From Paenibacillus pinisoli (GTDB lineage: Bacteria; Bacillota; Bacilli; Paenibacillales; Paenibacillaceae), in the NCBI RefSeq assembly GCF_003605435.1, contig NZ_QXQB01000009.1, positions 22,676 to 86,675 of the forward strand: 64,000 nt of DNA, read 5' to 3'. Both the position numbers and the translations under genes were made by a program. Below are positions 45,180 through 52,853 of the stretch, piece after piece. Within the stretch, counting starts at the first letter, position 1, and each line of letters opens with the position of its first letter. The notes under the pieces are model-generated. The model saw only the letters and a program-made list of their open reading frames with translations, searched no databases and was not told where the DNA came from.

Positions 45180-46007
45180 CTAGCTTTTGAAATAATTGCC
45201 CGGAACAACTGTCGTCTGCTTCGTCTTCATATCTACGGCAGTAAGCTTGGCCAGTGAGATATAGTCTTCCAGCAGCCGCTCCTCCAGCTCGACCTCGCCG
45301 GATTCTACGAATACGCCGACTCCCGCAACCGTTGCCTTGAATTCATGCAGCAAGTCCATCATTCCCTGAATTGTACCGCCGGCCTTCATAAAGTCGTCGA
45401 TAATGAGAACATGGGACTGCTCCTTCAGCGCTCTGCGCGCAAGCGACATCGTCTGGATGCGCTTGGTCGAGCCCGATACGTAATTGATGCTCACCGCGGA
45501 GCCTTCCGTCACCTTATTGTCCCTGCGGACAATAACCACCGGAATATTGAGGCAAGCCGCTGTCGCATATGCCAGCGGAATTCCTTTGGTCTCCACCGTC
45601 ATAATGCAATCGATCTTGCGGCCTGAGAATGCCGTCGCGAACATGCGGCCAACATCGGCCAGCAGATCCGGCTGTCCCAGCATATCTGTCATATACAAAT
45701 ACCCGCCAGGGAGCACGCGGTCCGGCTGCTCCAGCTCCAGACAAATATTCTTCATAATATCAAGTGCGACGGACTCTCGCATCTGCGGCATATATCTCAC
45801 GCCGCCGGCCGCGCCGGCCAGCGTCTGCAATTCGCCGATGCCCTCTTCCTCGAACACTTCTTTTATAATAGCCAAATCCTCGCTAATGGACGACTTCGCG
45901 GATTGATAGCGATCAGCAAATGCTGTCAGCGAAATTAACGTGTGGGGACGAGATAACAGATATTGCGTCATTTCTACCAATCTCGAGCTTCGCTTTAACT
46001 TCTTCAT
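45180..46007 (-). CDS. purR: Purine operon repressor PurR
   Basis: A 275-residue PRPP-responsive repressor of purine genes. N-terminal winged helix (1-74; RLVEMTQYLLSRPHTLISLT), then a phosphoribosyltransferase-type domain with PRPP loop VLIIDDFMKAGGTIQGM (about 200-216). ATG follows a GGGGGGG-rich ribosome site. A PurBox-like pair upstream suggests autoregulation. Confidence 0.96.
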   Translation of the reverse strand: MKKLKRSSRLVEMTQYLLSRPHTLISLTAFADRYQSAKSSISEDLAIIKEVFEEEGIGELQTLAGAAGGVRYMPQMRESVALDIMKNICLELEQPDRVLPGGYLYMTDMLGQPDLLADVGRMFATAFSGRKIDCIMTVETKGIPLAYATAACLNIPVVIVRRDNKVTEGSAVSINYVSGSTKRIQTMSLARRALKEQSHVLIIDDFMKAGGTIQGMMDLLHEFKATVAGVGVFVESGEVELEERLLEDYISLAKLTAVDMKTKQTTVVPGNYFKS

Positions 46008-46025
46008 TTTGATCTCCCCCCCGCT

Positions 46026-46070
46026 AAATCCGAATAATATAAACCCAATATAACATTTTTATACGGATTC
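46026..46070 (-). promoter_or_regulatory. Candidate PurBox pair upstream of purR
   Basis: AAATCCGAATAAT (46026-46038) matches the PurBox pattern AWWWCCGAACWWT at 12 of 13 positions. An inverted, weaker site (TTTATACGGATTC, 46058-46070) shares the CGG core. The gap is 19 bp; known pairs have about 16-17. Confidence 0.4.
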
Positions 46071-46090
46071 AATCAAGAAGAACGTCATCA

Positions 46091-46945
46091 TTATGTAAGC
46101 ATTCTTACCACGTATACTTCTTTGCAAAATCCGCGAAGGCCATTATAGATGCGAGGAAGCTTGGCTTCCTTCGATACCAGCCCGAATACGGTAGGTCCGC
46201 TGCCGGACATAAGCACTCCGTCTGCGCCAAGGCGAAGCATGCTTTCCTTCAATTGAAGCACTTCCGGATACATCTCCAGGGTGACGGTCTCCAGCACATT
46301 GCCAAGACCTGCGCACATGTCCTGGAAGGATCCTTGCGTCAGCGCCTCTCGCATTGCTGGAATGGATGGATGATGCTTCAGCTCATTGGCGCGCAGCCGC
46401 CCGTACACATCGGCGGTCGAGACGTTAATCGGCGGCTTCGCCAGAACGACCCAGCACTGCGGCGGCGGACCAATATGCTCCAGCTTCTCTCCCCTGCCCC
46501 GCGCGATCGCCGTGCCCCCTGTGACGCAGAATGGCACGTCGGAGCCAAGCTCCGCTCCAAGCTCGCACAGCTCGTCCTCCGATATGTTCAGATCCCACAG
46601 CCGATTCAGACCGCGAAGCGTAGCGGCAGCGTCGCTGCTGCCTCCTGCGAGTCCGGCGGCTACCGGTATCTTCTTGTCCAGATGAATATAGACGCCCTTT
46701 CTGACGTCATAACGTTCCTTGATCAGTCTTGCCGCCTGGAAGGCCAGGTTCTTCTCATCCAGCGGAATATAGCCGACTTGGCTCGATATAATAATCGTGT
46801 CGCGCGGCAGCTCCTCCATCTCCAGACGATCGGCCAGATCGACCATGGTCATGATCATTTCGACTTCATGATAGCCGTCTTCCCGTTTGCGAAGCACATC
46901 CAGCAGCAAATTAATTTTGGCTGGCGCTTTTTCATATATTTTCAT
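46091..46945 (-). CDS. ispE: 4-diphosphocytidyl-2-C-methyl-D-erythritol kinase
   Basis: GHMP-family kinase of the MEP isoprenoid pathway. It has 284 residues. Start KAPAKINLLLDVLRKREDGY is typical; the ATP loop PVAAGLAGGSSDAAATL is at about 92-108, and VLMSGSGPTVFGL is near the C-terminus. Among GTG 46954, ATG 46948 and ATG 46945, the last gives the best spacing from GGGTGA. Lies between sspF and purR, as in Bacillus. Confidence 0.96.
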   Translation of the reverse strand: MKIYEKAPAKINLLLDVLRKREDGYHEVEMIMTMVDLADRLEMEELPRDTIIISSQVGYIPLDEKNLAFQAARLIKERYDVRKGVYIHLDKKIPVAAGLAGGSSDAAATLRGLNRLWDLNISEDELCELGAELGSDVPFCVTGGTAIARGRGEKLEHIGPPPQCWVVLAKPPINVSTADVYGRLRANELKHHPSIPAMREALTQGSFQDMCAGLGNVLETVTLEMYPEVLQLKESMLRLGADGVLMSGSGPTVFGLVSKEAKLPRIYNGLRGFCKEVYVVRMLT

Positions 46946-47004
46946 CATGTTCACCCGTTCGTCTCTAAGCTTAGCTTAAGCCCCATTATAACAAAGGAAT
47001 ACAA

Positions 47005-47053
47005 TAAAAGCTAAACCATGGCAACTGCTTCCTAGCAGTCGCCGAGGTTTAGC
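47005..47053 (-). terminator. sspF terminator
   Basis: Outer stem GCTAAACC/GGTTTAGC with an inner ACTGCT/AGCAGT stem, then TTTTATTGT on the minus strand. Confidence 0.75.
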
Positions 47054-47068
47054 CTTTATGCGCCTTCA

Positions 47069-47254
47069 TTATGGCTGCTGTGACTTTGACGCTGCCTGCT
47101 CCGCAAGCTGGATGGCACGCTTGACCATGTTGCCGGCATCCTTCGCTTTAATGCCGCCCCAGCCTTCCTGCTGGACGGTATCGTAGAATCCCAAGTCCTT
47201 GGCCAGCTCATACTTGAGCTGCTCGGACATGATACTGCGCCTTCTGCGTCCCAT
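47069..47254 (-). CDS. sspF: Small acid-soluble spore protein SspF (alpha/beta-type-like)
   Basis: A 61-residue spore DNA-binding protein; the B. subtilis protein is also 61. Core ELAKDLGFYDTVQQEGWGGI followed by KDAGNMVKRAIQLAE. The ATG at 47254 is fixed by GGAGGG 8 nt upstream. A sigma-G promoter stands about 60 bp upstream, fitting forespore expression. Confidence 0.95.
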   Translation of the reverse strand: MGRRRRSIMSEQLKYELAKDLGFYDTVQQEGWGGIKAKDAGNMVKRAIQLAEQAASKSQQP

Positions 47255-47312
47255 ATCCATATCCCTCCGCTCATGGTTTGCCAGCTGATGCTGCAACTCA
47301 GCTTGACGAAGG

Positions 47313-47341
47313 TAGTATGTGTCCCCTACGGGCGATTATGC
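47313..47341 (-). promoter_or_regulatory. Sigma-G promoter of sspF
   Basis: GCATA (47337-47341) and CATACTA (47313-47319), 17 bp apart, match the sigma-G patterns GHATR and CATNNTA fully. Confidence 0.75.
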
Positions 47342-47369
47342 GCAAAAAAAAGCGCAGATTGCTCTGCGC
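47342..47369 (-). terminator. veg terminator
   Basis: Stem GCGCAGA/TCTGCGC with a 4-nt loop, then eight T residues on the minus strand. Its T tract borders the -35 of the sspF promoter. Confidence 0.9.
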
Positions 47370-47405
47370 CAGATGCCTTAACGGCCTTGTGAAACCTATG
47401 TCGAT

Positions 47406-47678
47406 CTATTGTTGAAAAGCGATGCGTACTTGACCCTCATCATTGCACACGGTCACTTCCACGGATTCTGTCAGGATGTCCGCATAGCTGTAGGAGACGC
47501 GTTTGAAAGCGTGCTGTTCCTCATCCAGCTTGACAATGAACACAGAAGGGTAGATTTCTTCCAACGTACCGGTCCGTTCAATGGTCTTTCGGCGACCACC
47601 GTTTGCCCGAAGACGGATCTTGGATCCCACATGGGCTTCCAAGCTGCGTTTTATATCCAACAGCGCATTTTTTGCCAT
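47406..47678 (-). CDS. veg: Veg protein
   Basis: A 90-residue small beta-rich protein. In B. subtilis Veg stimulates biofilm matrix genes by countering SinR. The family pattern KNALLDIKRSLEAHVGSKIR, GGRRKTIERTGTLEEIYPSV and FKRVSYSYADILTESVEV is complete. The ATG follows GAGGTGG. Two consensus sigma-A promoters upstream predict high expression. Confidence 0.96.
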   Translation of the reverse strand: MAKNALLDIKRSLEAHVGSKIRLRANGGRRKTIERTGTLEEIYPSVFIVKLDEEQHAFKRVSYSYADILTESVEVTVCNDEGQVRIAFQQ

Positions 47679-47705
47679 TGTCAGCTACCACCTCTTTCCT
47701 TGTCC

Positions 47706-47734
47706 ATTATAACCAAAAAAAGAGGGTTTGTCAA
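47706..47734 (-). promoter_or_regulatory. veg promoter, proximal
   Basis: Perfect TTGACA (47729-47734), 17 bp, perfect TATAAT (47706-47711). As strong as the sigma-A consensus allows. Confidence 0.92.
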
Positions 47735-47746
47735 ATGAGGCAAAAT

Positions 47747-47776
47747 ATTATATCAGTCCAATATTTCTCTTGTCAA
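47747..47776 (-). promoter_or_regulatory. veg promoter, distal
   Basis: Second perfect pair: TTGACA (47771-47776), 18 bp, TATAAT (47747-47752), 41-42 bp upstream of the proximal one. Confidence 0.9.
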
Positions 47777-47861
47777 CGGTGATTTCACCCATTTTTTTAA
47801 AAATGAGAAAATCTAAACAATAGTTTGTGCATTATTTCCTTGATTATACAATCCAATAGTC

Positions 47862-48737
47862 CTACGGGGCCGATGTCACCTTCGGCTTGGGCAAGCCAAC
47901 GCGGTATCTTCCCATCGTCTCGATGCCGCCCACACCGTCAATACCGCTGATGGTGCCGTGAATGACATCCGGCAAATTAATCGCATCTCGTATGGATGTA
48001 TAGCTGGCCTTGATGGCGATATAGACAGGGTCCAGCGCATGAATCAGGATGCGGCCCGGCGAACTGGCAAAGTTGGAGCCGGCCTGCAGCAGCGCCTCAA
48101 AATGCGATTGGCATGCGCCGGCTACGACGATGAGGCCGTCCCGGTTCTTCTCATACTCCCTGGCTACTCGCACTGCGTTCACGAAGTTCTGCGAATTCTT
48201 ATAACTTGTAAGGCTGTAGATTTCATTCGGCGCACGGTTCTTGAGCACTCCGTCATGACCCGTAATGACAACGATGTCCGGCCTGATCTGAGGGAGCAGC
48301 CGGTACAGCACATCCGCCATCTGCGATTCATGAATATGAAGGCCATGTGCAGGCACATGCATCGTGTTGTACAGCTGCATGCTCTTCTTCAAGTAATTCC
48401 CGTCCCCATCCAGATGAAGCACCTTTCCGGGCACCTCAAAGTAATGGGCATTCTGCTGCTGCTCCTGGGCAAGCCTGATGGCTTCCTCGGTGTCATGCGT
48501 CTGCCGCTCTCTATCGGTCTGCATTTTCTTAAGCGATGCATTCACTTTAATTCGTACTTGCTGCACTGCGCGCGTAGACTCGGGATCGCGCACGACCGAC
48601 AGATCTGGAATTGGCGCGTCCGCCAACAGACGGTAGTCCGTGCCCTTCAGGACGGCATGGTGAGTACGTACATCTTCGACACGGAACAACACGTCACCGC
48701 CGTACGATTTGCGGACGACCAGGTCTCCTTGGTTCAT
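47862..48737 (-). CDS. yabG: Sporulation-specific coat protease YabG
   Basis: A 291-residue mother-cell protease that trims spore coat proteins. Family blocks: GDLVVRKSYGGDVLFRVEDV, KVLHLDGDGNYLKKSMQLY, PDIVVITGHDGVLKN, ACQSHFEALLQAGSNFASSP. Start ATG lies after AGAGGTGATTA. A sigma-K promoter precedes it, matching B. subtilis. Confidence 0.96.
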   Translation of the reverse strand: MNQGDLVVRKSYGGDVLFRVEDVRTHHAVLKGTDYRLLADAPIPDLSVVRDPESTRAVQQVRIKVNASLKKMQTDRERQTHDTEEAIRLAQEQQQNAHYFEVPGKVLHLDGDGNYLKKSMQLYNTMHVPAHGLHIHESQMADVLYRLLPQIRPDIVVITGHDGVLKNRAPNEIYSLTSYKNSQNFVNAVRVAREYEKNRDGLIVVAGACQSHFEALLQAGSNFASSPGRILIHALDPVYIAIKASYTSIRDAINLPDVIHGTISGIDGVGGIETMGRYRVGLPKPKVTSAP

Positions 48738-48757
48738 AGGTTAATCACCTCTTCGTC

Positions 48758-48785
48758 TATCCTATGGGCAGAACTTCCGAATGGT
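48758..48785 (-). promoter_or_regulatory. Sigma-K promoter of yabG
   Basis: CATAGGATA (48758-48766) fits the sigma-K -10 CATANNNTA. The AC dinucleotide of the -35 (48784-48785) lies 17 bp upstream. Confidence 0.65.
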
Positions 48786-48800
48786 GATCAAAAATGTAGG

Positions 48801-49733
48801 CTAACGACTCCAGCCCGCTTCATACAGATTTCTCGACAGCTCGGCGAATTCGTCCAATGACAGCGTCTCGCCCCGGCGGCCCGGGTCGATGCCGATACGG
48901 TTCAGCATAGCCGTCATCTCCTCCCGGCGCTCCTTGCCGACGAAGGCCGTCAGATTATTCGCCAGCGTCTTGCGGCGCTGCGCAAAGCTGGCCTGTACAA
49001 CGCGGAAGAAATATTCCTCGTCAGGCACGTCTACGGCAGGCGTGTCTCTTACCGTCAGCTTAATAACCGCAGAGTCGACGTTCGGCTGCGGGATGAAGAC
49101 CGTATGAGGCACGGTGCATACAAGCTGAGGCACGCAGTAATACTGGACTGCTACGCTAAGGCTGCCGTACTCCTTGCCGCCCGGCTTCGCCGCCATCCGC
49201 TCGGCGACTTCCTTCTGAATCATAACGACAATATGCTGAAGCGGCAGACGCTCCTCCAGCAGCTTCATCAGAATCGGAGTCGTGACGTAATAAGGCAAAT
49301 TCGCCACTACGCTGACGCCATTGCAATCAGCGAACTGCGTCTCGAACAGCTCCTTCAGGTCCAGCTTCAGCACATCGCCGTGTACGACCGTCACTTCCGG
49401 CCTGTCGGCGAGCACATCAGCCAGAATCGGAATAAGCCGCTGGTCAATCTCGACGGCCGTTACCTTGCCTGCTGTCTCCGCGAGCTTCTGCGTCAGAGAG
49501 CCGATGCCCGGGCCGATCTCCAGTGCGCCCTTATGCTCGTCCAGCTCTGCTGCGGCCACAATCTTGCTTAAGACGTTGCCGTCAATCAAAAAGTTTTGTC
49601 CAAGGCTCTTCTTGAACGAAAAGCCATGCTTCGCGATAATTTCCTTCGTACGTCTCGGCGTGCCGATATCGGGTCCGCCGGACTTCTTCGGCCCCTTAGC
49701 CTGTTCGCTGCCGCTCTCTATGCTCATCTTCAT
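48801..49733 (-). CDS. rsmA: 16S rRNA dimethyladenosine transferase RsmA (KsgA)
   Basis: Methylates the two adjacent adenosines near the 3' end of 16S rRNA. It has 310 residues. KKSLGQNFLIDGNVLSKIV at about 41, SAM site LEIGPGIGSLTQ and catalytic NLPYYVTTPIL. ATG overlaps the rnmV stop by 4 nt, with GGAGG upstream. The rnmV-rsmA pair is as in Bacillus. Confidence 0.97.
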   Translation of the reverse strand: MKMSIESGSEQAKGPKKSGGPDIGTPRRTKEIIAKHGFSFKKSLGQNFLIDGNVLSKIVAAAELDEHKGALEIGPGIGSLTQKLAETAGKVTAVEIDQRLIPILADVLADRPEVTVVHGDVLKLDLKELFETQFADCNGVSVVANLPYYVTTPILMKLLEERLPLQHIVVMIQKEVAERMAAKPGGKEYGSLSVAVQYYCVPQLVCTVPHTVFIPQPNVDSAVIKLTVRDTPAVDVPDEEYFFRVVQASFAQRRKTLANNLTAFVGKERREEMTAMLNRIGIDPGRRGETLSLDEFAELSRNLYEAGWSR

Positions 49734-50281
49734 GATTCCTCCAGTTTCTTCTCCATCTCGCGCAGCGCGTCTTCGAACTCCGCCTTCGAGATGCAGAAGC
49801 TCGTACAGCGCTTATAGAACGTCTTGCCGTTGGCGTAGCCGATGCCAAGCAGCTTGCCCATAATAAGTCTCCGGTTCGCAGCATCCTCATGGACGATCAG
49901 CCCCGCTTCGATCAGGTCCTCCCACGCAATCTCGCCCTCTTGCGCCTGCGATTCCGTCCGAAGCTCGGACAAGGCCTTCACAATCGCCTCAGGGCTTGCG
50001 TTCTCGATTCCGATATCGCCTTTATAATAAGCCATCTCCTGCGGCAGGAAGGCATGCTTGCAGCCTGGGGCCCGGCGAGCTACAATCTTGCGGATGCGCT
50101 CGCCGGCATGATCGGGATCCGTAAAGATGATAACGCCTCTCCGCTGGTTCGCCAGCTCGATGCGCCGCAGCACATCTTCGCCGATGGCCGAGCCGTTCGT
50201 CTCGATCGTATCCGCATCTACAGCACGCTTGATGGCCGCTGTATCGCTTTTGCCCTCTACTACGATTACTTCCTTAATCAA
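49730..50281 (-). CDS. rnmV: Ribonuclease M5
   Basis: Toprim nuclease that matures 5S rRNA. It has 183 residues: N-terminal Toprim domain (VIVVEGKSDTAAIKRAV; IIFTDPDHAGERIRK with the DxD metal site), then the family C-terminal domain. The TTG at 50281 is preferred because GGAAGG lies 10 nt upstream and the protein then starts IKEVIVVEG as in B. subtilis; an ATG at 50290 overlaps the site. Its target, 5S rRNA, lies at the window's right edge. Confidence 0.93.
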   Translation of the reverse strand: MIKEVIVVEGKSDTAAIKRAVDADTIETNGSAIGEDVLRRIELANQRRGVIIFTDPDHAGERIRKIVARRAPGCKHAFLPQEMAYYKGDIGIENASPEAIVKALSELRTESQAQEGEIAWEDLIEAGLIVHEDAANRRLIMGKLLGIGYANGKTFYKRCTSFCISKAEFEDALREMEKKLEES

Positions 50282-50374
50282 CGTTCCCATTCCTTCCTGT
50301 TCGTTCCCTTAGCTTCAGCATATCCTACCTTCCCTAATCATGCAAAGAAAGTTCATGGATGCCGCAAGAGGAAA

Positions 50375-50417
50375 CGGGGCTGTTCCGGTGGTCATAATGA
50401 CCCTCGGAACAGCCCCG
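50375..50417 (-). terminator. Hairpin after yabE
   Basis: Perfect 13-bp outer stem (CGGGGCTGTTCCG/CGGAACAGCCCCG) with an inner GGTCAT/ATGACC stem. The T tract is broken (TTTCCTCTT). Confidence 0.7.
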
Positions 50418-50434
50418 CTTCGCTCTGACGCAGG

Positions 50435-51586
50435 TTAGCTTGCCGTCGGTTTGTTCGGACCAAGAATGTAGACCGTATATCCCGTCTTCTTGCCGAACTT
50501 CGTGGCATGGCTATTGCTGTCAAAATAAACATCGATCTTATTGCCCTTAATGGCGCTGCCTTTATCCTCCGCCCGGCGGAAGCCGATGCCCTCGATGTAT
50601 ACCCACCAGCCGATTGGTATAACCTTCGGGTCAACCGCAATGGTGCGGCCTTCCTTCACGCGAGTGCCGGAGGCAGTAATGCCATAGTCCGGATGATCCG
50701 TATCCTTGCCGGTCGACGCCACACCAGCCGAGTAGGCTGTCAGCGTTACATTCTTCAGCATCTTCTTCGCCTTGAACGTTACGTCGCCTTTGGTTACGGT
50801 CATCACGCTCGGACTGTTGTTCGACAATACGGTTACCTTCGGTTCAGGCTTCTTGGTGCCTACCGCGACCACCTGATCCACCGCCGCTGTCTGAACAACC
50901 TTGTTCACAATCTGATTCGATACCAGTACGCCATCCTCGTACTTTTCTTGCTTCTGCTCAACCACAACGCCTTCCTTACCGGTCTGTACGACCTTCTCCT
51001 TGCCTTGTTCCAGCGTCGGGTCTTCTTTCTTCACGATAGAGAATGGCACGGTCTTCTCGAGCTCGGACACTTTTGTGTTGACTCGAACTATAGTTATCGT
51101 CTCTTCCGCCTCCACGGAATCGTGAAGGGACGGACTAATTTTATCTTCATTGCGTAGCGTTAGATTGAGTTCCTCTATCGCTGCCTGTACCGTCTTCTCT
51201 GTCGTGTACACCGTTGATGTCTTGCCATCAGCTTTTACAACAACCGGAATTGCATGATTGACTTCAACCCGGTCCCCATTCTTAATCGGTGAATTAAGCG
51301 GGATAGACACCTCGTCATGAGGTCCAATTGTAATAGCTTGTTCATCCAGTAGGCGTTGCAGGACCCATTGTTTTGTTTCCACAACGGTTTCTTGTCCATT
51401 CACTACTACGGATACGCTTTTGACAGCCGTTCCGTACAACAACACCAAAAACATGAAAGTCATAGCGATTGAGATTACAGCGCTCAACATAATCAAACGC
51501 AAGTTTCCATGCTTCCATCGCATTGCGAAAGTCATGCTGGATGATCGTTTCCCATGGGTGTCCTTTGATGCCTGGATTAATCCCAC
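50435..51586 (-). CDS. yabE: YabE-like cell-wall protein with DUF348, G5 and 3D domains
   Basis: A 383-residue exported wall-associated protein related to resuscitation-promoting factors. One N-terminal membrane anchor (about 30-53), two or three DUF348 units (SVVVNGQETVVETKQWVLQR; IPVVVKADGKTSTVYTTEKT), a G5 domain (about 190-265) and a C-terminal 3D domain (NVTLTAYSAG..., ASGTRVKEGRTIAVDP, IDVYFDSN) that is probably a murein-cleaving module with three aspartates. The GTG at 51586 follows AAGGAGG at 9 nt. It precedes rnmV, as in Bacillus. Confidence 0.93.
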   Translation of the reverse strand: MGLIQASKDTHGKRSSSMTFAMRWKHGNLRLIMLSAVISIAMTFMFLVLLYGTAVKSVSVVVNGQETVVETKQWVLQRLLDEQAITIGPHDEVSIPLNSPIKNGDRVEVNHAIPVVVKADGKTSTVYTTEKTVQAAIEELNLTLRNEDKISPSLHDSVEAEETITIVRVNTKVSELEKTVPFSIVKKEDPTLEQGKEKVVQTGKEGVVVEQKQEKYEDGVLVSNQIVNKVVQTAAVDQVVAVGTKKPEPKVTVLSNNSPSVMTVTKGDVTFKAKKMLKNVTLTAYSAGVASTGKDTDHPDYGITASGTRVKEGRTIAVDPKVIPIGWWVYIEGIGFRRAEDKGSAIKGNKIDVYFDSNSHATKFGKKTGYTVYILGPNKPTAS

Positions 51587-51865
51587 TTCTTCGGTCCTCC
51601 TTCATAGCCCCGCCGCCAAGTGTTACGCATGTTACAACTGACGCGACTATAATATATTGGCGTGCAAGCACGCGCTCCAGTAAGCAGTCCCTCTCACCTC
51701 CCTGTTTATCCCTATGACGACGTTTTACTGTTTATTCAAACTTGGGATGGATGTCGCCCTTGTGAAGGATGTGTGTGGTAGGCGCCTAAGCGTTCACATG
51801 CGGGATGGGAGTGAGGAGTTATCATGAGGCTTATGATGGGCTGCAAGACTGGAAATCCAATACAA
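51587..51865 (-). other. yabE leader region
   Basis: About 280 bp upstream of yabE with no gene seen. I looked for a c-di-AMP (ydaO) riboswitch, known at related genes, and found none of its conserved blocks. A TATTAT near 51650 has no matching -35. Confidence 0.4.
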
Positions 51866-51904
51866 AACGAAAAGCTCTGATTTGAATGATACCTTCATCA
51901 GAGC
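51866..51904 (-). terminator. tatD terminator
   Basis: Stem GCTCTGAT/ATCAGAGC with a 15-nt loop, then TTTTCGTTTTG on the minus strand. It is about 130 nt after the tatD stop. Confidence 0.75.
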
Positions 51905-52037
51905 CCAGTTGTAAAGAAGCGATAAAATGCGATTTTCACGAAAAAAGCAGGAAAACTTCAAAAATATACGTGATTTCAGCGACAAAAATCAGTTTTATTG
52001 CGCTAAAGGTCTTTATTTCTCGCTTTTAGACCGACTT

Positions 52038-52817
52038 TCATACGATTCCAAAACATTTTTTACCGTTTTCGGTGGTGATTTGCGCAATTTCGTCCACCGT
52101 TTTCCCCTTAATTTCAGCTGCCGCCTCTGCCACAAGAGACACATAAGCGGACTCATTTCTTTTGCCACGATATGGATGTGGAGTAAGATAAGGGGAGTCT
52201 GTTTCGATCAATAAACGGTCCATTGGAACCCTTTCCAAAACCTCTTTGGGAACCCTTGCATTTTTGTATGTGAGGGGTCCTCCGAATGAGATATAAAAGT
52301 TCATATCCAGACAAATTTTGGCGGTTTCCCAGCTGCCTGAGAAGCAATGCATCACCCCTCCGACTTCCTCGGCCCGCTCCTCCTTCAAAATTCGGATAAT
52401 ATCCTCATGAGCATCGCGATTATGGATGACGATCGGCTTGCCGATCTTGCGCGCAAGCCTGATTTGCTCCCGGAATACACGGTGCTGCACATCCTTCGGC
52501 GACGTATCCCAGTGATAATCCAGTCCAATCTCGCCGATCGCGACTACTTTCTTATGCTTGCAAAGCTCCTCGATCCAGTCCAGATCCTCCGGCTTCATAT
52601 GTATGCTCTCCACGGGATGCCAGCCGACAGCCGCATAGATGAAATCATACTTCTCCGCCAGCTCCATCGTCGTTGGAATTGTCTCGCGGTCAAAGCCGAT
52701 ATTAACCATCAGCTCGACACCTGCGGCGCGCGCTCGTGCGATAACCGCCTCACGATCTTCGTCGAATTTGTAAGAATCAAGATGGGTATGCGTGTCAAAA
52801 AGAATCGGTAAAGTCAT
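52038..52817 (-). CDS. tatD: TatD-family metal-dependent deoxyribonuclease
   Basis: A 259-residue TIM-barrel hydrolase. Metal ligands: DTHTHLD near the start, GEIGLDYHW (about 90), PIVIHNRDAHED, GVMHCFSG and LLIETDSPYLTP. Start ATG at 52817, with GGAG about 11 nt upstream; a GTG at 52829 abuts the site. In B. subtilis the gene (yabD) lies next to yabE, as here. metS, which usually precedes it, is absent from this window. Confidence 0.95.
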   Translation of the reverse strand: MTLPILFDTHTHLDSYKFDEDREAVIARARAAGVELMVNIGFDRETIPTTMELAEKYDFIYAAVGWHPVESIHMKPEDLDWIEELCKHKKVVAIGEIGLDYHWDTSPKDVQHRVFREQIRLARKIGKPIVIHNRDAHEDIIRILKEERAEEVGGVMHCFSGSWETAKICLDMNFYISFGGPLTYKNARVPKEVLERVPMDRLLIETDSPYLTPHPYRGKRNESAYVSLVAEAAAEIKGKTVDEIAQITTENGKKCFGIV

Positions 52818-52853
52818 TCTGTCATTCACTCCTGTAGTTCAATTATTCCTTCA

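Noticed and set aside
51587..51865. c-di-AMP riboswitch before yabE
   Set aside because: Searched because related wall-enzyme genes carry it; the conserved ydaO blocks are absent.
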